From: Bacteroidota bacterium
GTDB taxonomy: Bacteria > Bacteroidota > Bacteroidia > AKYH767-A > OLB10
DNA: 64,000 bases
Assembly (NCBI GenBank): GCA_016717325.1
Contig: JADKFV010000049.1
Coordinates: 1-64,000, forward strand
Reading direction: 5' to 3'
The stretch's first letter is position 1. Each line of letters begins with the position of its first letter. Below, piece after piece: positions 45,015 through 54,683 of the stretch. The notes below the pieces were generated by a model. It ran no database searches and was not told the DNA's origin. It saw nothing but the letters and a program-made list of their open reading frames with translations. Position numbers and translations under genes: made by a program.

Positions 45015-46058
45015 CTATTTTATCTCCCAGACTTCTCTGCCTCTTAATAAAGCATCGAGGTTTCCTTCGCCACGTTTTGCTAAAACATCAGCTACTTGTT
45101 GGTTTAAATCATCTTCGTAGCAATTTCGTTCTTCTTTATAAAACACACCAAAGGGGCGTGGGAAGTGCCCTTCTTTTGCAGGGTTATCAAAGAAGCGAGA
45201 GAGGATTCCGGCCTTTACTCTATCTGTTTCATCGTGCACCCACAGGTCGTTGGCGCTGTTGCCATCGGTAAGGTCAACTATCACAGGTTTAAAACCATCG
45301 AGCTTAATTCCTTTTTCGTTGTTGGCACCAAAAATAAAAGGCTTACCATTTTCGACCATGAGGGTTTCTATTTTCTTCGAAGATTTTTCGGTAAATATTT
45401 CGAAGGCGCCATCATTAAACACATTGCAGTTTTGATATATTTCGACAAACGATGTGCCCTTGTGTGCATTGGCTTTGCGCAGGGTATCTTTCAAGTGCAC
45501 CGGGTCGCGGTCCATGCTGCGGGCAATGTAAGTACCATCGGCACCCATGGCTAAAGCAATAGGATTAAAAGGATGATCGAGCGAACCATAAGGAGTAGAT
45601 TTTGTTATTTTTCCTTCCTCACTCGTTGGAGAATATTGCCCTTTTGTCAATCCATAAATCTGGTTGTTGAACAACAAAACATTGACATTAAAATTTCTGC
45701 GAAGCATGTGTATAAAATGATTGCCGCCAATCGACAACGCATCACCATCACCGGTAATAATCCACACACTTAGCTCGGGACGAGTGGCCTTGAGGCCCGA
45801 TGCCACTGCCGTTGCGCGGCCATGTATACTGTGCATGCCAAATGTTTCCATATAGTATGGGAAGCGCGATGAACATCCAATGCCCGATATAAAAACAATA
45901 TTTTCGCGCGGAATTCCCAATTCGGGAATTACAGTTTGCGCTTGTTTCAATATCGAATAATCGCCACAGCCGGGACACCAACGTATATCCTGATCGGTTA
46001 CTAAATCTTTGGCTGTAAATCCTGCAGGTGCGGCAGCCGGTGTTATTGTTGTTGACAT
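45015..46058 (-). CDS. korB: 2-oxoglutarate:ferredoxin oxidoreductase, beta subunit
   Basis: About 347 residues from the preferred ATG at 46058 (MSTTITPA); an in-frame ATG 15 codons upstream is less likely. Thiamine diphosphate-binding motif: VWIITGDGDALSIGGNHFIH then LLFNNQIYGLTKGQYSPTS. Iron-sulphur cysteines lie in RWCPGCGDYSILKQ and FISGIGCSSRFPYYM. It catalyses 2-oxoglutarate decarboxylation to succinyl-CoA with reduction of ferredoxin, together with KorA. The alpha gene is directly upstream on the same strand (37 bp between them), so the two form an operon. Confidence 0.92.
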   Translation of the reverse strand: MSTTITPAAAPAGFTAKDLVTDQDIRWCPGCGDYSILKQAQTVIPELGIPRENIVFISGIGCSSRFPYYMETFGMHSIHGRATAVASGLKATRPELSVWIITGDGDALSIGGNHFIHMLRRNFNVNVLLFNNQIYGLTKGQYSPTSEEGKITKSTPYGSLDHPFNPIALAMGADGTYIARSMDRDPVHLKDTLRKANAHKGTSFVEIYQNCNVFNDGAFEIFTEKSSKKIETLMVENGKPFIFGANNEKGIKLDGFKPVIVDLTDGNSANDLWVHDETDRVKAGILSRFFDNPAKEGHFPRPFGVFYKEERNCYEDDLNQQVADVLAKRGEGNLDALLRGREVWEIK

Positions 46059-46095
46059 ATCTTTTTCTTTTTTTAATTTTAATTGAAATTCAAAA

Positions 46096-47559
46096 TCAGG
46101 CAATCATCGATTCTATTTTTTCCATTATCTCAACCGAAGAAAATGGAATGCCTTTTATTTTATTTAATCCTTCGGCTGGCACCAAGTATTTACTGCGCAA
46201 CATCGATAAAAATTGTCCGGTATTCATTTCTGGCACCAATATTTTTTCGAAACCGTATAAAATTTCGCCCAGATTTTTTGGAAATGGATTCATGTAACGC
46301 ACTTGTGCATGGCTAACATCATAACCCTTGGCACGCGCCTGTATCACCGCCATTTTTATTGCACCATAAGTACTACCCCATCCTATTACCAGCAATTTTC
46401 CTTTCTCGTTTCCATTATCCATTTTTTGCAGTGGAATACTATCGGCCACTTTGTTTACTTTGGCTTCGCGCATGCGCACCATAAACTGGTGATTTTCGTT
46501 TTCGTAATTAATGTTTCCTGTTTCGTGTTCCTTCTCTAATCCGCCAATGCGATGCTCCAAACTTTTGGTGCCGGGAATAGCCCAGGGACGCGATAAATTT
46601 TCATCGCGCTTGTAAGGCAAAAATTTATCGCCACCATTTTTTTCTGTTATAAAAGTGGCAGTTATTTTTGGTAAGTCTGCTGTTTGCGGAAATTGCCATG
46701 GCTCGGCACCATTGGCAATGTAACCATCGCTAAGCAACATTACGGGAGTCATATATTCTACCGCAATGCGGCATGCTTCGAGCGCAGCATTAAAACAATC
46801 GGCCGGTGAACATGCTGCAATTATTGGCAGTGGCGCTTCGCCATTTCGTCCATGCATGGCTTGCAACAAATCGCTTTGCTCTGTTTTTGTTGGTAAACCG
46901 GTTGATGGTCCACCGCGTTGCACATTTATGATTACCAGTGGCAACTCAAGCATTACTGCCAGTCCCATTGCTTCGCCTTTGAGCGCAATGCCCGGACCCG
47001 ATGATGCAGTAACTCCCAGGCATCCCCCAAAACTTGCACCTATGGCCGAACATATTGCAGCAATCTCGTCTTCGGCCTGAAATGTACGTACACCAAAATT
47101 TTTATGCTTTGATAGTTCGTGCAAAATATCCGATGCCGGAGTGATAGGATATGTGCCATAAAAAATTGGCAGCCCGCTTTGCTTTGATGCTGCCACCAAA
47201 CCTATGGCCAATGCCTGATTGCCCATAATGTTGCGGTACACACCGGCTTTCATGGGTGCAGGATTTATTTGATATCGTGTTTCTATTGCTTCGGTAGTTT
47301 CGCCATAGGCGTAGCCGGCTTTAAGCAATTTTACATTCGAATCTAAAATGTTGGGGGCCTTGGCAAATTTTTCTTCAAGAAATTTTATTGAATTCTTCAA
47401 TTCACGATTGTACATCCAATAGCACAAACCAAGCACAAACATATTTTTGCTGCGGTCCATTTCTTTTGTACCGAGGCCGCTGCCTTCGAGTGCGGCACGT
47501 GTAAGCTTTGTAACATCTACTTTTATCACTTTGAATGCATCAAGCGAACCATTTTCCAT
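46096..47559 (-). CDS. korA: 2-oxoglutarate:ferredoxin oxidoreductase, alpha subunit, main part (frameshifted)
   Basis: 487 residues. It covers part of the gamma-like domain (FVLGLCYWMYNRELKNSIKF) and the pyruvate-ferredoxin-type alpha domain (YGTYPITPASDILHELSKHK, FQAEDEIAAICSAIGASFGG, TASSGPGIALKGEAMGLAVM, VNVQRGGPSTGLPTKTEQSD-like, then DLLQAMHGRNGEAP). The start MENGSLDAFKV is internal: one missing A near 47605 separates it from the N-terminal piece. The C-terminal domain (LLVIGWGSTYGAIKMAVIQA) is normal. Confidence 0.9.
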   Translation of the reverse strand: MENGSLDAFKVIKVDVTKLTRAALEGSGLGTKEMDRSKNMFVLGLCYWMYNRELKNSIKFLEEKFAKAPNILDSNVKLLKAGYAYGETTEAIETRYQINPAPMKAGVYRNIMGNQALAIGLVAASKQSGLPIFYGTYPITPASDILHELSKHKNFGVRTFQAEDEIAAICSAIGASFGGCLGVTASSGPGIALKGEAMGLAVMLELPLVIINVQRGGPSTGLPTKTEQSDLLQAMHGRNGEAPLPIIAACSPADCFNAALEACRIAVEYMTPVMLLSDGYIANGAEPWQFPQTADLPKITATFITEKNGGDKFLPYKRDENLSRPWAIPGTKSLEHRIGGLEKEHETGNINYENENHQFMVRMREAKVNKVADSIPLQKMDNGNEKGKLLVIGWGSTYGAIKMAVIQARAKGYDVSHAQVRYMNPFPKNLGEILYGFEKILVPEMNTGQFLSMLRSKYLVPAEGLNKIKGIPFSSVEIMEKIESMIA

Positions 47560-47939
47560 CGGATTATCGGCTTCGGCAATATTTGCAAGGCGCAGATTTT
47601 GGGGTCAAATCCATCGGTGTTGGCAATAATGGTTCCGCCTTTTTTAAGATTACCAAGATTGGCTTTGAGGCCTGCGGCATTCATAGTTACAAGCACATCG
47701 CATGCATCGCCAGGGGTATAAATATTTACACTGCCAAAATGCAACTGATAGCCCGAAACGCCCGCCAGCGTACCTATTGGAGCACGAATTTCGGCCGGGA
47801 AATCGGGAAACGTACTTAGGTCGTTGCCAAATAATGCCGCTGTGTTTGTAAACTGCGTACCTGTAAGCTGCATACCATCGCCACTATCACCGGCAAATTT
47901 TATAATTACTTGTTCTAATGTTTGAGTGTTCTTCTCCAT
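47526..47939 (-). CDS. korA: 2-oxoglutarate:ferredoxin oxidoreductase, alpha subunit, N-terminal part (frameshifted)
   Basis: It starts MEKNTQTLEQVIIKFAGDSG, then DGMQLTGTQF (the GxGGQG-like gamma-domain region). The domain continues FPDFPAEIRAPIGTLAGVSG to KKGGTIIANTDGFDPK, after which the frame breaks (ICALQILPKP is noise). Adding one A gives DPKNLRLANIAEADNPMENG. An alternative start 13 codons upstream (47978) is unlikely because a -7-like box overlaps it. Confidence 0.88.
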   Translation of the reverse strand: MEKNTQTLEQVIIKFAGDSGDGMQLTGTQFTNTAALFGNDLSTFPDFPAEIRAPIGTLAGVSGYQLHFGSVNIYTPGDACDVLVTMNAAGLKANLGNLKKGGTIIANTDGFDPKICALQILPKPIIRWKMVRLMHSK

Positions 47940-47975
47940 ATAAAAAATCTTTGCGTATCGAAAATTGAATTCGAA

Positions 47976-47983
47976 CAAAAGTA
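47976..47983 (-). promoter_or_regulatory. Putative -7 promoter element upstream of korA
   Basis: On the minus strand the sequence is TACTTTTG, an exact match to TAnnTTTG, 36 bp before the preferred korA start. No good TTTG is seen at the expected -33 distance. Confidence 0.4.
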
Positions 47984-48445
47984 TAAATAGATATTAAATA
48001 TAACGTTGCAGGGAAAATATTTTTTGGGAGTTAATTTTTTGGGAATGATTTTAAATGCCTTTAAATAAAATGCAGCACCAAACTGAATTAAGAAATAAAC
48101 TAATGTCTTTAGCTGTTTGTTTTGATGTTGAAATATGTTGCAAGCTTTTAAGATTGGGAACCAAGAGGTATTGCTTTGCCATCCATTTGAATGGTGCTAA
48201 GTTAGCCTGAGTAATCACAAACATATATGCAGGTGACACCGCAAACGAAGCCAATAAAAATAAATTTTCTATTTTACTTTTTTGTAAATTTTTTACTCAA
48301 CGCTTCCATTTCTGTTTGTAAATGTACAACATACAACCCATCACTCCAACTTACACACTCCACATCTACCGTTGCAAATCCTGCATTAACTTTGAACTGA
48401 ACAACTTTGAACTTTAAACTCCCCGCCCATCGTATATGGTTATAG
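47984..48445. other. Intergenic region without a supported gene
   Basis: About 460 bp of AT-rich DNA between korA and the T9SS operon. A 67-codon minus-strand frame at 48051-48254 has no recognisable family and odd composition, so it is not called. No terminator, tRNA or repeat array stands out. The phrase ACTTTGAACT near 48390-48415 is a short simple duplication only. Confidence 0.45.
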
Positions 48446-49369
48446 TTACTTTCTTCCCATTAAAATTATTTTCTTAGAAAATATTTTACCATCCAGATCA
48501 AGCCTTGCAAAGTAAACACCTTTTTGCAATGGCTTTTCCAATTGATATTGAAATTGGTTTGAAATTATTTTTGTATTAAAAATTTGCGCACCATTTATAT
48601 TATACAAAGTAAGAATACCATTTGTAAAATGCTCAATAGGGAATGCTATAATTTGCAGCGAGGAATTATTATTGAATGAAATACTTAAAGATACTGATGC
48701 CACTTGTTCGACTACATCTAAATTTAAAATGCAAAACTGGCTGAAAGCTGAATCTACATAAACTTGATTAGATTTTCCAAAACAACTAAAAGCACATGTA
48801 TAATCAAACCAACCATGGTCAATTGGTGTAAGTAGCCCATAATGATGCCCTGCACCTTCTAAAATCCAACCGTAACCCATAACGGTGCTGTCCAATGTAA
48901 ATATTCTTCTATAATTACCATTCACAAGAATACTATCAATATTACTAACGTATGACGTTTGGTTTGTAACAACATAACTTTTAGGCAGCTTTTGTCCTAA
49001 CTGCAAATCATAATCATATAGTAATGTATCAGGTATAGAACCGAAATTGATATAAATTCTTTTTCCGTCTTGCCTTAATAAAAATTGAGGTAGGATAGGT
49101 GAACCGCCAGGTATAATGGCTAAAAATGGACCACCTAATGCATAAGTTATATATACCTTTTTATATTGAAACCCATTAAAGAGAGAATCGCCTAGTATAA
49201 AATAGTGCCTATAATAATCTTCGGCAGGTGGAGTGTTATTTAAAACAATTTGGCCAAACTCATTCCAAAAAGTAGAATCTTCCAAATAGTTGATTTGGGC
49301 ATTAGCTTCTAAACTAAAATGGAGGATTAAAGCCATTATGATAAATGATTTTTTTAAATGTGTCTTCAT
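48446..49369 (-). CDS. Secreted T9SS cargo protein of unknown function
   Basis: 307 residues. It has a signal peptide (MKTHLKKSFIIMALILHFSL, EANAQ cleavage). The middle (YYRHYFILGDSLFNGFQYKK, GSIPDTLLYDYDLQLGQKLP, GYGWILEGAGHHYGLLTPID) is a recurring arrangement in T9SS-exported Bacteroidota proteins of unknown role. The final 75 residues form a type A sorting domain: LQIIAFPIEHFTNGILTLYN, KPLQKGVYFARLDLDG, SKKIILMG. It is the last gene of an operon, 9 bp after the 1021-residue gene. Confidence 0.8.
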   Translation of the reverse strand: MKTHLKKSFIIMALILHFSLEANAQINYLEDSTFWNEFGQIVLNNTPPAEDYYRHYFILGDSLFNGFQYKKVYITYALGGPFLAIIPGGSPILPQFLLRQDGKRIYINFGSIPDTLLYDYDLQLGQKLPKSYVVTNQTSYVSNIDSILVNGNYRRIFTLDSTVMGYGWILEGAGHHYGLLTPIDHGWFDYTCAFSCFGKSNQVYVDSAFSQFCILNLDVVEQVASVSLSISFNNNSSLQIIAFPIEHFTNGILTLYNINGAQIFNTKIISNQFQYQLEKPLQKGVYFARLDLDGKIFSKKIILMGRK

Positions 49370-49378
49370 AATAAAAGA

Positions 49379-52300
49379 TTATTTGGTTATTATTAATTTA
49401 AATCGGTTTATTTTCTTTTCTTTTGAAATAGTGCTGAGTACGTATATCCCGTTCGATAAAGGGGATAAATCAATTTGTATGGTACTTAATTCATTTTGAC
49501 TTATTGGCTTTGTCAAAATGGTGAATCCCTTTAGGTCATTAATCTTAATTTCTTTGAGTTCTTGTTTGCTTTTGATATTTAAAAAAGCATCAGTAGGGTT
49601 TGGCCAAATAATAACGTCATCAGTTAAGGCGGATTCGTTTTCTAATTGTTTAAAATTATCGCGTGACAAGCTATTGTTTATTTTTAGAGTATTGCCGGCT
49701 TTATTACAAGCATGAATATAGCCATTAAATACTGTGTTTGTATTAGTCTCAAAGCCGGGATTCAATTCAATAGCGTTACCAGCCCTGTACGTAAGATTTA
49801 CAGAAGCATTAACTACACTTGTAGAATAAATGCTATTTTCAACTTCATAAAAATTATCTGTTATTGTGGGGGTGGTCAACGATAAATCAAAATCATCTGG
49901 GCAATAAAGATTATGACTCCAGAAGCCTCTGCCAGTAAAATTCACTCTTAAAGTGTTAGAAGGATAGTTAATAAAAAGCTCGTTTGAATTTAAATGAGGA
50001 AGGTTTGTACCAAACAATTGCCAATAGTTGCTATTAGCAATAAATTTGTTGTTAGTAAAAAACACTCCGACTCTTGTTGCTATATACATGCCACCATCAG
50101 ATCCTGCTTCAAGCGCAAAGCCCCTACAAGGTACGTTTGGTAGATTATAAGTTAAGTCATTACATAAAAGTGGATTTGGATTGCAACTGTATAAAGCATG
50201 ATTTAATGGTAAGGTGTAATCCATTCTAAATAACATTTTCTCACCCTGATTTGATTGCCCATTCGGATTACTACTTGAAAAAGGAAGGTAAACAATATTC
50301 GGATTAGTCGCATCAAAATTCAGTTGACCTAACCAACTATTAACTGGTAACGGTAGGTGATGCCAAGAGTTTATTATGTTGGTTGGATTTGCATCTAAAG
50401 ATATTTTTGTGCGAACTAAAACATTTTTATCCCATCCTAACAGGCCATTGTCTTCAATTAAAATATGAGCCAATAAATAATTACTGTGATTATAAGGTGT
50501 ATATACCCGCCAAATGTGATATTTTGTCATTGCTGGCATAATCGTCAAAAGGTAACTAGAAAAATTTGAAATAGGAACAAATAGCCCATTACCTTTATTT
50601 GTAGACCTAACTATTTCTTCTTTATTATTATTGTTGGTTTGTGGTAGAGATAAAAAAACCACATTATTGTCTATTTTATCTAACACTCCCGTATGATCCC
50701 AATTGGTAGCAGTTCCCAGGAAAATTTGCCATGATGATGCAAATTTGTTCGTTGTATAATGCCATGTGTATTGTGTAGATGCATACATTTCATTTGGGTT
50801 TTGGTTGCTTATTATACATGCATTACCATCTCCAAAAAAGCCAGCATACTTCCAAGTTGGTTTCCAGTTTACACTCGAATAGGCTGATGTGGTTCTTATT
50901 TCACCATCGTGATAAAGGCCGCATAAAATATCGTCAGCGTTACTGGTTGCAATAGCTGAGTACAAAGGTTGAGATATACCTAAACCATTGCTAAAATCCA
51001 AATTAGTAACGCCACCATCGATTGATTTACTTATACCTCCATGATTACAAACCCAAATTTCATTTGAATTAGTATAAGAGCCAACTATATCTTCCACATC
51101 ATCATGCGTGGATGTTAAACTATTTAATGTATAATCATCATTTGCACTATTATAAATATATCTGTTAAAATTTATACCATAACTTACATAAATGTTGCCA
51201 TTAAAATGATTTGCACCAAATGCCTCGCCATTACCGTAACTTGGTTTGGCGGTTGTTGTAATAGTTTTCCATGAATTACTATTAGTGTTAAACCGTAAGA
51301 TAACTGAATTATCATTGCCCAATACATTACTATATAATGATAAGCAATATAAAAAATTAGGATAAGCATTACATACCTCGATATTCAATTCTGTATAAAT
51401 TTCATTTAAGGCTGGGTGATTAAGTAATATGCTCCAAGTTAAGCCTGCATCGGTGCTTTGCATATAGCATAATATGAACTTACTATTTGCACCTGAGTTG
51501 GCTTTGAATTTTACTGTTACATAAATAACATTATAATTGGTTTGGCCAGGCTTAAATTCAATATCCCACACAAAACGATAATTTGGATCAACCGTATATC
51601 CAACCGAAGTAAAATAATTTGAAACAATAGTTGGAGTTGTGATACTAAGCTTACTCCATGTTACAGCTGTTGCAGGAATAAAATTTATATTGGTAGATTT
51701 ATAAAGACCATCTGTAGTTGCCAAATACATTACATCTGTATTTAATGGGTCGATTACGAAAGTATTTAAATTTGTTGAGCCACCATTAAAGTCAAATTGA
51801 TCGCCAATAATTTCATAAGTATTACCATCATCCAATGTTCTATATATACCGCCCGTATTCCAAATCTCTTTTTCTGATAATGCATACCATTTTATATCAG
51901 ATGAAGGGTCAAACGCAGCATAATTACATTCTGACACCATCCACTTAGTATCGCTACCAGCATTTACCCAATTATTACCCCCATTAGAAGTTACGTAAAG
52001 TCCCCCACGGTTTGAGCCACACAACATTTTTTGGGAATTGGATTGTGCAATACTTACAAACTCAGTTGGTCCAATACCTGATGTTTGTATTGCTGGTGTT
52101 GGCACTGAGGTAGGGCCTATTTCATGCCAAGGATCATTATTTGCAAAATTTGATGGGTTTAAATTCAAATAACCAGTTTTTACACGTTGATTATATTCGT
52201 TAAACTTTCCTGTTGGGAATAGTAGCGGTTCCCATGTTTGATTGAATCGCTTAAATTCTGCAAACTTACTACCTTCATCAAAGAAAATAGCATCGTTATT

Positions 52301-52444
52301 CATTTGAGTTCGGAGGCTATCTAAATATATTTGAGTTTTAAATTGCCAAGTATATAAATCTTCGGAATCTTTTGGCAATACTAATTGCCCATATTGCATT
52401 TTTGAAAATAAAAGTGCAATACATAGTAATAATATTTTTTTCAT
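49379..52444 (-). CDS. Large secreted T9SS protein with BNR/sortilin-like propeller repeats
   Basis: 1021 residues. It has a signal peptide (MKKILLLCIALLFSKMQYGQ), then many sialidase/sortilin-like repeats of the S-x-D-x-G-x-T-W kind: YVTSNGGNNWVNAGSDTKWM, IYRTLDDGNTYEIIG, MQSTDAGLTWSILL, SKSIDGGVTNLDF. A T9SS type A sorting domain ends it (VIIWPNPTDAFLNIKS, SPLSNGIYVLSTIS, NRFKLIITK). Its ATG overlaps the stop of the upstream SprB/tail gene (ATGA), so translation is probably coupled. The role is unknown; a surface-displayed glycan- or protein-binding propeller is plausible. Confidence 0.85.
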   Translation of the reverse strand: MKKILLLCIALLFSKMQYGQLVLPKDSEDLYTWQFKTQIYLDSLRTQMNNDAIFFDEGSKFAEFKRFNQTWEPLLFPTGKFNEYNQRVKTGYLNLNPSNFANNDPWHEIGPTSVPTPAIQTSGIGPTEFVSIAQSNSQKMLCGSNRGGLYVTSNGGNNWVNAGSDTKWMVSECNYAAFDPSSDIKWYALSEKEIWNTGGIYRTLDDGNTYEIIGDQFDFNGGSTNLNTFVIDPLNTDVMYLATTDGLYKSTNINFIPATAVTWSKLSITTPTIVSNYFTSVGYTVDPNYRFVWDIEFKPGQTNYNVIYVTVKFKANSGANSKFILCYMQSTDAGLTWSILLNHPALNEIYTELNIEVCNAYPNFLYCLSLYSNVLGNDNSVILRFNTNSNSWKTITTTAKPSYGNGEAFGANHFNGNIYVSYGINFNRYIYNSANDDYTLNSLTSTHDDVEDIVGSYTNSNEIWVCNHGGISKSIDGGVTNLDFSNGLGISQPLYSAIATSNADDILCGLYHDGEIRTTSAYSSVNWKPTWKYAGFFGDGNACIISNQNPNEMYASTQYTWHYTTNKFASSWQIFLGTATNWDHTGVLDKIDNNVVFLSLPQTNNNNKEEIVRSTNKGNGLFVPISNFSSYLLTIMPAMTKYHIWRVYTPYNHSNYLLAHILIEDNGLLGWDKNVLVRTKISLDANPTNIINSWHHLPLPVNSWLGQLNFDATNPNIVYLPFSSSNPNGQSNQGEKMLFRMDYTLPLNHALYSCNPNPLLCNDLTYNLPNVPCRGFALEAGSDGGMYIATRVGVFFTNNKFIANSNYWQLFGTNLPHLNSNELFINYPSNTLRVNFTGRGFWSHNLYCPDDFDLSLTTPTITDNFYEVENSIYSTSVVNASVNLTYRAGNAIELNPGFETNTNTVFNGYIHACNKAGNTLKINNSLSRDNFKQLENESALTDDVIIWPNPTDAFLNIKSKQELKEIKINDLKGFTILTKPISQNELSTIQIDLSPLSNGIYVLSTISKEKKINRFKLIITK

Positions 52445-52638
52445 TTTTCATTTATTTTTAGGTTGTTGATTTGTTTTTGTAAACCAATAATATACAAAGT
52501 AAGCTCTTCTACTTTTGCCAATAACTTTGAGTTAATTTCAAGCAAATCTACTCCCTCACAATTTACTTCTTCATTAGTTGGTATATTTGGTAAATGGTTA
52601 TTTTGTTTTATAAATGATTCTAAGTCTTCTAATTTCAT
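52441..52638 (-). CDS. C-terminal tail segment of the SprB/tail-fibre-like protein (split by an in-frame TAA)
   Basis: 65 codons: MKLEDLESFIKQNNHLPNIP, TNEEVNCEGVDLLEINSKLL, then a coiled-coil LIGLQKQINNL-like end. This tail is characteristic of Bacteroidota tail-fibre-like surface proteins, where it follows a WxDYVFD-type segment. The preceding gene ends AVNGAVNWSD at 52663 with TAA, and the next in-frame codons give VFDDNYTL and then this ORF. The TAA sits exactly where Tyr is expected, so the piece belongs to the upstream gene. Confidence 0.75.
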   Translation of the reverse strand: MKLEDLESFIKQNNHLPNIPTNEEVNCEGVDLLEINSKLLAKVEELTLYIIGLQKQINNLKINEK

Positions 52639-52662
52639 TAAAGTATAATTGTCATCAAAAAC

Positions 52663-53502
52663 TTAGTCACTCCAATTTACAGCCCCATTAACAGCAATTT
52701 TTATTTTCTCTGTTAATATTCCCCCAGTGACATATAAGGAATAATTTCCCGGATAACTTGATGGATTACCAATGCCAACTTTGCCGGTAGTATATAAACC
52801 GGATGACTGTGAAACAAATATGGTTGGAATGTTTGAGTTGAACCCAATCATTAATGAATTGGGTGTGTTGTTAACTAAGTAATTTGGCAGAGTGTTATTA
52901 GCACCTAAGTATGTGCCCGTTCCAATCACCATAGATTGGTCGCCAAGTGCTTTTACTCGGTTTCCAATTGCAATTTGACTTGTAATTGTTCCTGCGGTTA
53001 TTTTGTCGCCAGCATCGCTTGAAAAACCGACACAAACAGAATAATTCGAATGTCCTTCGGCACCCAAACCTATGCCAACGCCCTTATTTACACCCTTTCC
53101 ATCATTGTACAAAAAATCATTGGTAGTTGAAAAAACTAAAGAGCTGTCGCCAATATGAATTGCCGTATCGGGAGATGTAATTCGGCTAGTAATTATTTTA
53201 TTAATATTTATTTCCGGTGAAGTAATTTTTCCATTCGCATTTATCCGCATCCGCTCCACTCCATTAGTTTTGAAAACCAAATCTTTTAAATCTGTAGTGC
53301 CAATAAATTGCGTACCCGGATTTGTGTTTGCATTTCCTGTTATGGTCCAGTCTGTGCGCTCCGGTTGAGTGAGAATCAATTGCTCGATGTTCGATACGCA
53401 ACCATTTGCATCTGTAGCGGTCACCCTATACGAACTTGCGCCAAGCCCAGCACGGTTTTGGCTTGTATTGCCATCGTTCCACAAGTAATTATAGCCTCCC
53501 AC
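52663..53502 (-). CDS. SprB-repeat/tail-fibre-like secreted protein, middle part
   Basis: 279 residues starting internally. It completes a SprB repeat (YNYLWNDGNTSQ, YRVTATDANGCVSNIEQLIL), then has WTITGNANTNPGTQFIGTTD, a motif common before the tail domain in Bacteroidota fibre-like proteins. A beta-rich trimer-like region follows (GVERMRINANGKITSPEINI, GKVGIGNPSSYPGNYSLYVT). The upstream piece (53509-53973) is in the same frame, separated by a single TAA at 53509-53511, and the downstream tail by the TAA at 52663-52665. The three pieces form one gene 52441-53973. Confidence 0.75.
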   Translation of the reverse strand: MGGYNYLWNDGNTSQNRAGLGASSYRVTATDANGCVSNIEQLILTQPERTDWTITGNANTNPGTQFIGTTDLKDLVFKTNGVERMRINANGKITSPEININKIITSRITSPDTAIHIGDSSLVFSTTNDFLYNDGKGVNKGVGIGLGAEGHSNYSVCVGFSSDAGDKITAGTITSQIAIGNRVKALGDQSMVIGTGTYLGANNTLPNYLVNNTPNSLMIGFNSNIPTIFVSQSSGLYTTGKVGIGNPSSYPGNYSLYVTGGILTEKIKIAVNGAVNWSD

Positions 53503-53508
53503 GCCACC

Positions 53509-53973
53509 TTATACCGTCAAAGCTACACTGCCATTGTAAGCATTATACAGGCTTACATTATAACCATTTGGGTATGTAAAAACAGCCGCCTGCAATTCAA
53601 GTAATTCAGGTTCGGTTAAAGTTATATCAGCATCCACTTCATGTAATGCAGCATCTGTAACACGCACACCATAATATCCCGCTGCCAGGTTGTTAATGGT
53701 TTGAGTTGTTTGGTCGTTGGTCCATACGTAAGTGTATGGTGGCATACCTCCTGTTACAGTAGCAGTAATGCTACCATCTGTTTTGCCAAAGCAAGTAATG
53801 TTGTATCCATTGTGCTGCGAAGGAGTAAGGGTGACGCTGAGTAATTGCGCTTGCATGGCATAATTTGTAATAAAAAAAAGTGATGCAATTGCAGCATTTT
53901 TTTTAATTCTATTACCTACTAATTTTAAAGGCAAAAGGCAAAAGGCAAATCGTAAAACGGGATTCTTTTTCAT
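53509..53973 (-). CDS. SprB-repeat/tail-fibre-like secreted protein, N-terminal part
   Basis: 154 residues. The N-terminus has a long basic/hydrophobic start (MKKNPVLRFAFCLLPLKLVG) and a second hydrophobic stretch before MQAQ (AAIASLFFITNYAMQAQ), likely the signal. Then a SprB-type repeat (NITCFGKTDGSITATVTGGM, PPYTYVWTNDQTTQTINNLA) and the start of a second one, cut by TAA after GSVALTV. The downstream frame continues GGVGGYNYLWN, so the stop is internal. It is the first gene of the three-gene T9SS-type operon. Confidence 0.75.
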   Translation of the reverse strand: MKKNPVLRFAFCLLPLKLVGNRIKKNAAIASLFFITNYAMQAQLLSVTLTPSQHNGYNITCFGKTDGSITATVTGGMPPYTYVWTNDQTTQTINNLAAGYYGVRVTDAALHEVDADITLTEPELLELQAAVFTYPNGYNVSLYNAYNGSVALTV

Positions 53974-54114
53974 AACTATTTGTTTTTATTGGTTAGGGTA
54001 AAGATATAGAAAAAGAACAATACGATTTACAAAAGGAGGGCAATATAAATTCGGAACGCAGATTTTTATGATGTTGATGATTTATTTTGATTTCGATTTG
54101 GAATACAATTTCTA

Positions 54115-54246
54115 AATACCACCGGTTAAAACCCGTGGCTACAATATGGAACATCCCTACGGGATTTTTTTGCCGCAACTTTTGCGCGCAAGCAATAGAG
54201 CCGTAGGCTCGCCTCAATATTGTCAGGATGGATTTCAATCCATCCA
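54115..54246. repeat. Dispersed repeat with CATCCCTACGGGATTT core
   Basis: A block containing ACCGGTTAAAACCCGTGGCT, CATCCCTACGGGATTT and GCAATAGAGCCGTAGGCTCG, ending GGATGGATTTCAATCCATCC. Closely similar blocks lie at 57049-57178 and 58535-58690. CATCCC/GGGATT and GGATGGATT/AATCCATCC are inverted repeats within it. It lies directly beside the first rsgA fragment. Confidence 0.65.
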
Positions 54247-54259
54247 AGATAAAAAAAAC

Positions 54260-54510
54260 TTACTTATAATTATCCTCATTATGCAACATGCTCAAATAAT
54301 TGTAGTATCGCGAAGGGTGAATTTCGCCATCGGCTACGGCTTGTTTTATGGCGCAATTATTTTCGTTTTCGTGCAGGCAGTTATTGAATTTGCAATCGTG
54401 TATTCGCTTACGCATTTCCACAAAATAATGTGATATTTCTTGCGGCACAAAATCTACTGTACCCAAATCGCGAATTCCGGGCGTATCGATAATGTAAGCA
54501 TCAAAATATT
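54260..54510 (-). pseudogene. Duplicated 3' end of rsgA, copy 1
   Basis: About 83 codons encode FDAYIIDTPGIRDLGTVDFV and the whole zinc-binding C-terminus (CKFNNCLHENENNC). They match the end of the complete rsgA at 58781 with only scattered base differences. There is no GTPase domain and no start codon. It lies on the minus strand, 5' to a toxin-antitoxin module. It is too short to function; it is a leftover of duplication. Confidence 0.85.
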
Positions 54511-54683
54511 AGACAGACTGCGCCACTGATGTAATTATTCGTTACACATTTCAAAATCAAGTTTTTTGGGTTTCTACAATACCATTTTTCGGGAACGAAA
54601 TAATTGATTTTTGTATTTGCTTTTTTTATAAATTTGTAAAATATAAACTTGAACAAATTTTCGAACCGATAAATAATATTTTT

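Noticed and set aside
48051..48254. 67-codon minus-strand ORF
   Set aside because: No signal, motif or neighbour link; composition suggests chance.
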